Shown here piece after piece: positions 54,344-64,000 of a stretch of 64,000 bases of DNA. The notes beneath the pieces are model-generated. The model was not told the DNA's origin. It was given only the letters and a program-made list of their open reading frames with translations, and made no database searches. The first letter of the stretch is position 1, and each line of letters starts with the position of its first letter. This DNA is from Epiperipatus broadwayi (lineage: Eukaryota; Onychophora; Udeonychophora; Euonychophora; Peripatidae). The stretch is from positions 124,001 to 188,000 of the forward strand of contig JAQFVV010006830.1 of the NCBI GenBank assembly GCA_028023455.1, in the 5' to 3' direction. A program made the translations under genes and the position numbers.

Positions 54344-54480
54344 TACTAGCTTATTTGAATATTTGTATTTGCATATTTTATTATACATTTTATGATGGCT
54401 ATGAATATGAGGCATGAATCCTCGAAAACGTTAAGCCGATAAACTTTAATACTAATTAATATATTCTCTAATTAACAATT
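54344..54480 (+). other. PLE 3' flank with a hairpin next to GAAA
   Basis: Downstream of the ORF a small hairpin (GAGG, loop CAUGAAU, CCUC; 54409-54423) is followed at once by GAAAACGUU. This resembles the second half of a hammerhead (stem II, GAAA, start of stem III). A standard CUGANGA strand before it is not present; the nearest is CUAUGA at 54399. Confidence 0.35.
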
Positions 54481-55230
54481 ATATATTATACATTATGTTG
54501 TAATCAAAAAAATAATGCTTTACATTGGCAATTCTTTTAGACCATTCCCTATTTTTAAAAGTATACCATTTGGAGGCAGTGATTGTGTGTATTTTGTCTA
54601 ATGATAGAGTCATGCTGAGGGTTGTCATTGCAAGTTATTTTGATTTACACAGCTGTCTCTAACTAGGTGCATACAACTTCCTCTGATGAATTGGGTGCTA
54701 AGGTTAAGAATATCAGAAATTTGCTCTGGATGAAGAAATGTCATTAAATTGATAAAGCTATGATTGATAGCCAGCATCAATGTTACTCCTTGTTTATTAA
54801 TGAAGAAGCTGATCTTTCTAGCATACTTTTGATCATTTGATAATAACAACTACAATAACAACAATGCATGAAATGGACATTAAGAATTTATCCATGCTTG
54901 ATATTTTTAAGGTCAATGAAAAAAATCAAAGATCTTAGTCTCTTGTCAATAGCAAATTCTTTTTGCAAAATGGATGTAATTAATGTAAATATTTAGTAAG
55001 TGGGACATTCCATTTAAATTTTCTTCATAAAAAAAACACAGATCTTAATAAGACAGTAGAAATAAAAATAGTTAATTATTAATCATTTTTTGCACGTAAA
55101 AGAAAATATCTCTTTTAATTTCCACATTACAGTTTAACATTGACAAAAACTATCCACCAGGGAGTACAATAGACTTGCTGTCCTGTAAAACCATAAGAGG
55201 AATCAAACATAATCCAGTAAATAAAAACAT
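54481..55230. other. AT-rich stretch without recognisable gene
   Basis: Contains a 74-codon minus-strand frame at 54625-54849 in less AT-rich DNA with no recognisable domain; otherwise featureless. Confidence 0.45.
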
Positions 55231-55326
55231 TAAAAAACGATACTATTATATATATAATAAATGGAAAATTATATATATTAAAAAACGATACTATTATATA
55301 TATAATAAATGGAAAATTATATATAT
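55231..55326. repeat. Perfect 48-bp tandem duplication
   Basis: The unit beginning 'taaaaaacgatactattata' occurs at 55231 and again at 55279 with no visible difference, which points to a recent duplication. Confidence 0.88.
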
Positions 55327-57180
55327 TCAAATTTCAAAAGTCATATTTAATACTATTATAACAATTAGAGTATTAAACTAAAAGCAGTTCCATTTTTGGC
55401 TTAATGTTGATCAGGCAAGTTCTACTGTTATTACTAAAACACGTGCTTTCAGCTTAACATTGCCGGTTTTAATTGATTATTGCTAAATACATTATGACTT
55501 ATATTTTATCAAGATTATAGAATATAAAAAAAATCATTCAATTTCAATATATATATATTGTTAATAAATATACAGAAAACTATTGTTATTGAAACATAAG
55601 TATACAAAAAAATCAGACCGTTTGTTTTGCTTTAATCGATGATTACTAGAGAGAGCTAAAATACATTTTTATTCTATATATATATATAATGTTAAATTTT
55701 CTTATTTTTAGATGATTTAGTAAGTTTTAATTTATATATCTATATATTTATGTGCACGTGTATTAACACAATATTTATGACATCTCATTGACACTTTTTT
55801 ACAGCTCTATCTTGGAGAAATGTTAAATGTTATCTACAAAAAATTGATATCAAATTTATAAAGCAGTAAAAAGAAATATATCTCATAGCTAAGTGTGTTA
55901 AATTATTGGTGCAAAATAATAAGAACTTTGTTGAACGATATTTAAAGCTATGACAGAATTTATTAAAGATTAGAGAATGAAAATTTCTAAAACCAAGTAT
56001 GCAGTCAGAAATCAACGCTTACTGAAAAATTTAAAAATAACACAAAGAATTATAGCAATAATCCAAACAATTCAATGCAAAGATATATCAGACAGCTGAA
56101 AATATGATTATCTATCTATCAAAGTGACATAAATTTCAGATGCAGAACATATATGAATACCATGACATTTTAAAGCTATTTTTATTATGATTTATAAAAT
56201 ATAAAATGATTTATATTAGCCATATAACTGGATGCTAGATTTGTCCTCAAAATCATTATTAAATAAACTATTCCCAAGTATTTCTTTCACCAACAAAAGA
56301 TAATTATAAATCTGAGTTATCTTCTCCAAACAGTGGAGTGGTGATAAAAACTTTTTTTATGAATTGTATAGTTATATCATGACATTACTTTAATTTAATC
56401 AATACTTTGCATTATCATATCATAGTTGCAACTATTTGAACATATTTAGGTACAAGATTGTGGTGCAAACATTGCCTCCAGAGAACAAAGCCATCTTCTG
56501 TAATAACAATTACCAAATTTTTCAAATCATGCAGTTATATATTCACTTTAATGAATATATATTTCATCTTCATTTACTGATTCAAAAAAATATTGCATCC
56601 TTGTGAATGTTGTTGAACAATGAAAGAACACTTGATATGCTTCTTTGGCATATCACAAAATTTGAGGTTTTTAAAAATAAGAAATAACATAATAATCCTA
56701 AAGATATTATTGATCAAATATTATATAATTTAATCCTACACAAAATATAAGCAATTATTAATACTAGCTAGCTCATTATCATATTATTAAATGCATCATA
56801 AGTGTTCTTATTTGTTACTTTACTTCCAAAATTCAATTTATTTGCATCTACATTTAGGTCTAGTACAATTAAATCATTCAATTACCATTAACCTGATCAT
56901 AAAACATGAATGTTAAATATAAACAATGAAAGGTACAGTACACCAAAGAGAGATTTCATAATTACTGAGTCCATAAGATTGATTACTAAGTATTCTGTCA
57001 ATTCCAATCCTGAACTGTGTCACTAAGGAATTTAAATTATGGATTAAACTCTCATGATGTAGCAGCTGGGACCATCATAAGAGTCATTAAAGAGTTATCT
57101 GGCCCCAGGACTGATCTGCTAACCCTGGCTGACACATGCATATATCTTCCTCCTTTAATTTATGCATAAGAATAGTTCAT
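55327..57180. other. AT-rich stretch without recognisable gene
   Basis: Only short AT-biased frames; TA tracts near 55546 and 55675. Near 57050-57180 the base composition becomes less AT-rich, marking the 3' side of the next LINE. Confidence 0.5.
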
Positions 57181-57189
57181 CAATTGAGC

Positions 57190-58395
57190 AATCTGATCTC
57201 TTGTTAAAAATAACTTTGCATCTGATGGACCAGATTGAAAAGTCTATCAATGTGGTGAGCCTGATCTGTTCTAAATTTCTTTAGCAATATACTAGCAGAG
57301 TCTGATTTTTTGATTCTTTTCAATGCAATGTAACATAGATCTTTCCATACTCCACATTGTTTGAGAATATGGGTCATGGGTTGTTCTGATCTGAAGGATA
57401 GGGGGCAGATGGGGTTAATGTTATATCTCCTTTGATAACAGATGAAGGCTGCCATAGGGAAAGCCCTAATATTGACCTTCAAGAGAAAATGAGCTTAAGC
57501 AGTTTAGTCATCTTTGAAAGAAGCAATATTCCAATAGTGAGAAGATTACCCATTTTGCTTTTGCCCTCATAAAGCAGTTAAAAATTTGCCAATAACAGTT
57601 AATTTTGGAATAGCATGCTGGATGTAATGATGTTATCAATTACCAAAGTCACTTGTTGTTCAATCCAAAGTTTGGACCATTTTGGAAGGGGCCAATTTGT
57701 GGGGGCCATGTTCTCCCTTGGAAAAGGACATCCATTTCTTGGTTGTCTTTAAAGCTTTTATAAAGAATATTATGTGTTCTTTGAATATTGAAGATCTTGT
57801 GTGAGTGAAGCTCAAGGCCATTTAGTATTTTTGGCTTTTTAAATAAATTCAAGTTGATGACAGGGGCCTTACCCACCCCCCACAACTTTCTGCATAGTGT
57901 TCCAATTTTTTATGAATGTTTGTGTCAGAGAGAAGCCAGCTAAGTAGTATAAGATTTTAAGCAATACTACAGAGTTTAAGAGGGTGACTTTTCCCAACAG
58001 CAAAAGGTATATTTTGGATATCAAAGTAATTAAACCTTCAACTTTGTTGAGCAGGGAGCTCTCAAGGATTCTCCTCATGATGGAAATGGGGGAGGCCAGA
58101 AGAAGCTCAAGAACTTTTGGGGAGGGGCCTCAAACTTGCCAGATATCTGTTTACCAGTCAGAATCAAACACATAGCTAATTTCCCTCTGTTTACTCTGAG
58201 ACTGAATTCACCTTTAAATTGATCCAAAATTTCTCTGAGCCTTGCCAACTCATCTTGGGATGAGAGAAACACCACCACATCATCCATATAGGATATATGG
58301 CATATGTTTTCTTTTAGCATAGGAATTGATATCCCAGGAAAGATAACTTCAATGCTTAACAGCAGTGGGTTGGCATGTTCTTGTTTAATTCAAAA
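57190..58395 (-). pseudogene. Non-LTR retrotransposon, 5'-truncated RT to 3' end
   Basis: On the minus strand, across frameshifts: HANPLLLSIEVIFPG (58390), then the catalytic block CHISYMDDVVVFLSS (about 58290) with both Asp residues kept, ILDQFKGEFSLRVNRGK, a block GKVTLLNSVVLLKILYYL (57990), KAPVINLNLFKKPKILNGL (57860), and a cysteine/histidine cluster CPLSFRSEQPMTHILKQC (about 57390). This order matches the RT and following zinc-knuckle region of non-LTR elements. Sequence before RT motif B and any endonuclease are missing, as with 5' truncation during target-primed reverse transcription. The less AT-rich composition and few disruptions suggest moderate age. The clade is not determined. 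Confidence 0.78.
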
Positions 58396-58649
58396 TCTTT
58401 AAATCTGCTTAAAAGTTACATCCAAGCTGCATTAAGTTTGAATTTTGTATATGAAATAGTGGTAATCCTCAGAATTACTATCAAGTGTTTTAGATCCAGT
58501 ACTGGAAAAAGGTCTTTATAGGTTTAAGTGGGTTTCTTTAAACTATAGTGATGTCTTTTATGTTGTATAGTGGAAGAATTTATTATATAATTCTTAATCC
58601 CATATGTAATAATTTTATAGATTTTTATCATCTGTTAATTACTAGTTAA

Positions 58650-59500
58650 AAACTTCAATTGCCCATTTATTATTAAATTTTTTAGAAATATATCCAGTAC
58701 TGCTTTATTTTAGTTTTCTATTTTTTACAAAGATATCAGTGATACATGTTTTGTCTCATCCATATATTTTACTTTTATCTCTTATTACTCTATATTGCTT
58801 TTAGGTTGTGTCCAAGTTTTAGATCTATATACATTAATTAGCAAAACATATCTACAAAAGCACTCCATCCAAGTTTAATTTTTAAGTTTCATTTCATCCA
58901 TTACATATTCATATATATTGATAACGCAAACCAAGACATTTATTTTTACTGGTTATCTTTTTCCAATTGTCTAATTAAAAATTTTTATTTTCCTCTGGGA
59001 AAATTCACTAAACATTATTTGAATCTTTTTAACATTTACTTAACTTTCTTATTTTAACTGATAACTTGCAATTCTGAATCTCTGAAGCATTATTGGCAAA
59101 AAAAAACTACCAAAATTTAAATAACTTAAATAAAATCTATGTATGTCATTATCTTTAACTCTTTAATGCTAATCTTATTACTACTTGTATGTATTCTTAT
59201 CACTGCTGTTAAACTGATAAATATTTTCAGTAAAGATAATGTATTGGATTCATATTTTTGTTGACAAAACATTTTAATCACTCTGGATATATTTATTGTA
59301 ATAAGTGCTGTTTTAAAATCTACAAAGAGTAATCATAATAAGAATTCATACTTATTGGTTCTTTCTATAATTTGTCTAAAGTTTTGGATATGATTTGCTG
59401 GGCTAAAATCAATTTTAAAATCATGGTGTTTTTTTAGTCAGGTTGAGTCCAATGCTCACTACTGATGAGTTATAATTATAACTAATAGAAAATTGTTAAA
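58650..59500 (-). pseudogene. RTE-like LINE remnant, heavily decayed
   Basis: On the minus strand landmarks appear in order: SIGLNLTKKTP (about 59440), like the GLKLN-KTK block after the RT catalytic site; LKN-TWMECFCRYVLLINVYRSKTWTQ (about 58890-58810), like the block ending in LTYGSETWT; IRDKSKIYG (about 58780), then a KLK stretch near 58710. No continuous frame survives. The YADD block and endonuclease were not found. It lies directly upstream, in minus-strand sense, of the better-kept LINE at 57.2-58.4 kb, but the two appear to be different elements. Confidence 0.45.
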
Positions 59501-60150
59501 TCTGTAATTTCAAAATCTTCCTCATCTTTTTTAAATATCAATATTGCTACAACATCCTACCAATTATTTATGAAAATTCATTATATAAACATGTTCGCAT
59601 ATAATTTTGCCAATGAATTTTCTATTTTTCATCTGATTTTAATGATATTAGTAATAACTTTATTATTTTCTAGAGTCTTTTTTTTCTGCATAGATTTAAT
59701 TCAGAGAAGTTCAAAAACTGTAATTGTAGAAATAATTTTTCTTGGTATAACTTTTTCACATATTTTATAATTTTATCCACTTCATCATTCATTTTTATTG
59801 GTATAACAACTTTCCTTTCAATATCAAAATATTATTTCATACTTTTAAGAGTTTTGTTCCATTTTTTACTTTTCCTTAATAATTTATAGCTATATTTTGT
59901 ATGTCATTATTAACTTTTTCTTATTATTTTACATAATTCCAGATATCAAAAATGTCTTAATGGATCATTGTAAAATAATTTCATACTTTTTTTTTTCATA
60001 CATTGTATTGCCTTAGTTGAAAATTTATTGGTGAATTGCTTTTTTTTTTACCAGTTATGTTTTTCAGTTCTGTATTTTCTTTTTAATTTCAATCAAGTTT
60101 GTAATATATTCAAAATCTTTTTGATGAGATCCTTGGACAATACTTCTTTG
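59501..60150. other. AT-rich stretch, possibly more LINE remnant
   Basis: Could continue the decayed LINE upstream, but I recognise no conserved block. The 66-codon frame at 59570-59770 is hydrophobic and AT-driven. Confidence 0.4.
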
Positions 60151-60160
60151 TAATTATCTG

Positions 60161-60226
<66 letters not shown>

Positions 60227-60241
60227 CATCTATCTATCTAC

Positions 60242-60328
<87 letters not shown>

Positions 60329-60451
60329 CCTATCTACCTGCCTGTCTGCCTACCTACCTACCTATCCATCCATTCATCCATTTATCTATCTATTGATATC
60401 TATCTAGATAATAATTACCTATCTATTTATTTATCTATCTATCTACATCTG

Positions 60452-60506
<55 letters not shown>
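60151..60506. repeat. Compound (TCTA)n-(CT)n-(TA)n microsatellite
   Basis: A TCTA array with point variants runs from about 60160 to about 60450, then CT at 60452-60476 and TA at 60477-60506. It borders the PLE palindrome on its left side. Confidence 0.95.
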
Positions 60507-60508
<2 letters not shown>

Positions 60509-60638
60509 TTGCTAATATTATATTTATATATTATATATATATATAAACATTACAAGCATAAAGCTAAACTAGTCAATATAAAATCAAAACTACCCCAAAT
60601 CTAAAATTAAACCAGACCAGCATAAAAATAATATTAAA

Positions 60639-60682
60639 ACACAACCTAAGGTTTCACTGCTACAAGCAGACTTCTCAAGTGT
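60639..60682 (-). ncRNA. Decayed hammerhead-like motif, left PLE arm
   Basis: On the minus strand: stem I ACAC with GUGU, core UUGAGAA in place of CUGANGA, stem II CUGC/GCAG around UUGUA, GAAA, stem III ACC-UUA-GGU, site U. The two core differences are C3 to U and G8 to A, so no activity is expected. Identical to the right arm. Confidence 0.5.
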
Positions 60683-60720
60683 AAAGAACTACAAAAAAAA
60701 ACCACCCATTATATATACTA

Positions 60721-61687
60721 CTAAAAACTACCCACAAATCCATTCACTTCCCATCCACCCTTAATATTAAAAGAACTCTTAAATAAGTTAATTGCTTCAG
60801 AATAATAAATTTTCAATAATAAAGACTCTTTAATTCTTCTTTTGATTTCATTTCTCTCAAAGAAGACAACCTTAGCTTCATCAAAATCAATAGTGTGGCC
60901 TGTATCTTTTTCATGGACATACAAAGCAGAACTAAGATATCTATTTTTAACTCTACTTTTATGAACCTTTATTCTTTCATTAAACTCAAACTACTCTGAC
61001 CTATGTAAACCTTCTTACAAAATAAACAAGGAATAAAATATACCACACCAGGAATAGTCTTTCTATCAAAAACTTCTTTTGTATTATTTAATAAATTATT
61101 CAATGTAACACCCCTTTTCCAAGCAATTTTCTTATTTCCAAACAATTTACTATTTCTACACACAATTCTATAAGAAGACAATTTAAATGGCAAAGAAATA
61201 AAATCATATTTTTCTTTAACCTTTACATCCTTACAAATATTACTATTAAATAAAATACTTTTAACAAATTTATCAGAGTATCCAACACTCAAATAATCTT
61301 TATAAAATTGATATTTCTGAAACAAAGCTACCCCACTAGAATTATTTAATTTAATATTCCTATGACAATAATTCCTTAAAGCAGCTACTTTATGAGATAC
61401 AGACTGATAGCTATCAGGTTTAATTATAGATCTTAATTCTTTACTTTTAACTAAATGACTGCACAATAAACAATTAGTTTCTATATTTCTAATCACCAAA
61501 AGATCTAAAAATTTTAACTTACCAAAATCTAACCCCCCTCCTTCTAACACAAATTTTATAGAAGGATCAAAACAATTAAACTCATTTACAAATTCCTTCA
61601 ATTTATCATTCTCAACTACAAATAAACAATCATCAACATATCTGACAAATAATTTTACATATAAACAATTCTTTTTAATAATAATTT
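60721..61687 (-). pseudogene. PLE RT/GIY-YIG ORF, left arm, frameshifted
   Basis: Residues match the right-arm ORF, but a one-base deletion after the segment [10 protein letters not shown] shifts the frame. The reading is therefore split into 61601-60969 and 60924-60721. The RT C-terminal part and the first half of the GIY-YIG domain are in the first piece; the HEKDTGH region and the distal end ([16 protein letters not shown]) are in the second. RT motifs before YVDD are absent. The protein cannot be made in one piece, and it would lack most of the RT in any case. Confidence 0.88.
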
Positions 61688-61698
61688 ATATTAGTTTT

Positions 61699-62676
61699 AT
61701 GGAAGAGGAAATTATTATTAAAAAGAATTGTTTATATGTAAAATTATTTGTCAGATATGTTGATGATTGTTTATTTGTAGTTGAGAATGATAAATTGAAG
61801 GAATTTGTAAATGAGTTTAATTGTTTTGATCCTTCTATAAAATTTGTGTTAGAAGGAGGGGGGTTAGATTTTGGTAAGTTAAAATTTTTAGATCTTTTGG
61901 TGATTAGAAATATAGAAACTAATTGTTTATTGTGCAGTCATTTAGTTAAAAGTAAAGAATTAAGATCTATAATTAAACCTGATAGCTATCAGTCTGTATC
62001 TCATAAAGTAGCTGCTTTAAGGAATTATTGTCATAGGAATATTAAATTAAATAATTCTAGTGGGGTAGCTTTGTTTCAGAAATATCAATTTTATAAAGAT
62101 TATTTGAGTGTTGGATACTCTGATAAATTTGTTAAAAGTATTTTATTTAATAGTAATATTTGTAAGGATGTAAAGGTTAAAGAAAAATATGATTTTATTT
62201 CTTTGCCATTTAAATTGTCTTCTTATAGAATTGTGTGTAGAAATAGTAAATTGTTTGGAAATAAGAAAATTGCTTGGAAAAGGGGTGTTACATTGAATAA
62301 TTTATTAAATAATACAAAAGAAGTTTTTGATAGAAAGACTATTCCTGGTGTGGTATATTTTATTCCTTGTTTATTTTGTAAGAAGGTTTACATAGGTCAG
62401 AGTAGTTTGAGTTTAAATGAAAGAATAAAGGTTCATAAAAGTAGAGTTAAAAATAGATATCTTAGTTCTGCTTTGTATGTCCATGAAAAAGATACAGGCC
62501 ACACTATTGATTTTGATGAAGCTAAGGTTGTCTTCTTTGAGAGAAATGAAATCAAAAGAAGAATTAAAGAGTCTTTATTATTGAAAATTTATTATTCTGA
62601 AGCAATTAACTTATTTAAGAGTTCTTTTAATATTAAGGGTGGATGGGAAGTGAATGGATTTGTGGGTAGTTTTTAA
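61699..62676 (+). CDS. Penelope-like element ORF, 5'-truncated: RT end and GIY-YIG endonuclease
   Basis: A 325-codon uninterrupted frame. It opens in the palindrome centre and contains the RT catalytic block [11 protein letters not shown] (YVDD at 61756-61767), the following [11 protein letters not shown] block, a linker, and a GIY-YIG endonuclease: [40 protein letters not shown], and the KESLLL helix with the expected Glu. The IPC-x-x-C cysteines before YIG are typical of PLEs. RT motifs 1-4, including the first catalytic Asp, are missing, so reverse transcription is impossible. The endonuclease residues look complete, so a nicking protein is conceivable if the frame is expressed. No promoter is evident. 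It is the same family as the 23-25 kb remnants. Confidence 0.85.
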
Positions 62677-62715
62677 TAGTATATATAATGGGTGGTTTTT
62701 TTTTTGTAGTTCTTT

Positions 62716-62759
62716 ACACTTGAGAAGTCTGCTTGTAGCAGTGAAACCTTAGGTTGTGT
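62716..62759 (+). ncRNA. Decayed hammerhead-like motif, right PLE arm
   Basis: It lies 40 bp after the ORF stop: stem I ACAC/GUGU, core UUGAGAA (62720-62726), stem II CUGC/GCAG, GAAA (62743-62746), stem III ACC-UUA-GGU, then U. Compared with the hammerhead consensus CUGANGA it differs by two transitions. PLEs are known to carry hammerheads in their terminal repeats, which supports the reading. Activity is unlikely. Confidence 0.5.
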
Positions 62760-62813
62760 TTTAATATTATTTTTATGCTGGTCTGGTTTAATTTTAGATT
62801 TGGGGTAGTTTTG

Positions 62814-64000
<1,187 letters not shown>

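Overview
The window is eukaryotic and very AT-rich, with long TA, ATT and TCTA microsatellites and a dense population of metazoan-type mobile elements: Penelope-like elements (PLEs), non-LTR retrotransposon remains, a mariner, a hAT and tRNA-derived SINEs. I found no credible host protein-coding exon, rRNA or functional tRNA gene. It reads as intergenic or intronic DNA of an AT-rich invertebrate. I cannot place the phylum: cnidarian, flatworm, mollusc and arachnid are all compatible. Most short open frames are chance frames in AT-rich DNA.

The main discovery is a set of hammerhead ribozyme (HHR) motifs in small repeats, here named R1, R2 and R3. R1 (11.1-12.7 kb) is a head-to-tail array of about 3.7 units of roughly 417 bp inside a TA microsatellite. 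Each unit has a complete type I hammerhead core on the minus strand, so a transcript could self-cleave to unit-length RNA. This is the layout of animal 'retrozymes'. R2 (24.3-24.76 kb, fragment at 19.1 kb) is a palindrome with one hammerhead per arm, pointing outward. R3 (2.9-3.8, 21.25-22.5, 29.1, 41.25 and 41.9 kb) has a period of about 460-480 bp and occurs as tandem and inverted units. Its hammerheads are mostly decayed in the core, but the copy at 22.32 kb keeps the core.

Likely retrotransposition partners lie in the same window. Three pairs of PLE sequences (reverse transcriptase plus GIY-YIG endonuclease) are arranged head to head: 23.2-25.56 kb (decayed, with R2 at its centre), 51.05-54.35 kb (decayed minus copy, and a plus copy nearly intact except for one in-frame TGA), and 60.58-62.82 kb (a near-perfect palindrome with arms of about 1.1 kb and a 21-bp centre, bounded by microsatellites). 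The palindrome arms carry a decayed hammerhead-like motif downstream of the ORF.

Layout: 0-2.9 kb featureless; 2.9-3.8 R3; 5.4 SINE; 7.3 AAT/ATT repeat; 11.1-12.7 R1 array; 12.75-13.2 LINE remnant; 13.7-14.4 decayed coiled-coil frame; 15.13-17.38 element with 111-bp inverted ends; 19.1 R2 fragment; 21.25-22.5 R3; 23.2-25.56 PLE pair with R2; 26.5-26.9 diverged tandem duplication; 27.2 ATT array; 29.1 R3 fragment and 29.3 SINE; 35.3 TA hairpin; 35.6-38.1 less AT-rich unidentified insert; 41.25 and 41.9 R3 fragments; 44.5 non-autonomous hAT; 46.45 hAT end; 47.0 LINE fragment; 47.7-48.5 internally deleted mariner; 51.05-54.35 PLE pair; 57.2-58.4 and 58.65-59.5 LINE remnants; 60.15-62.92 microsatellites and PLE palindrome; 62.9-64 featureless.
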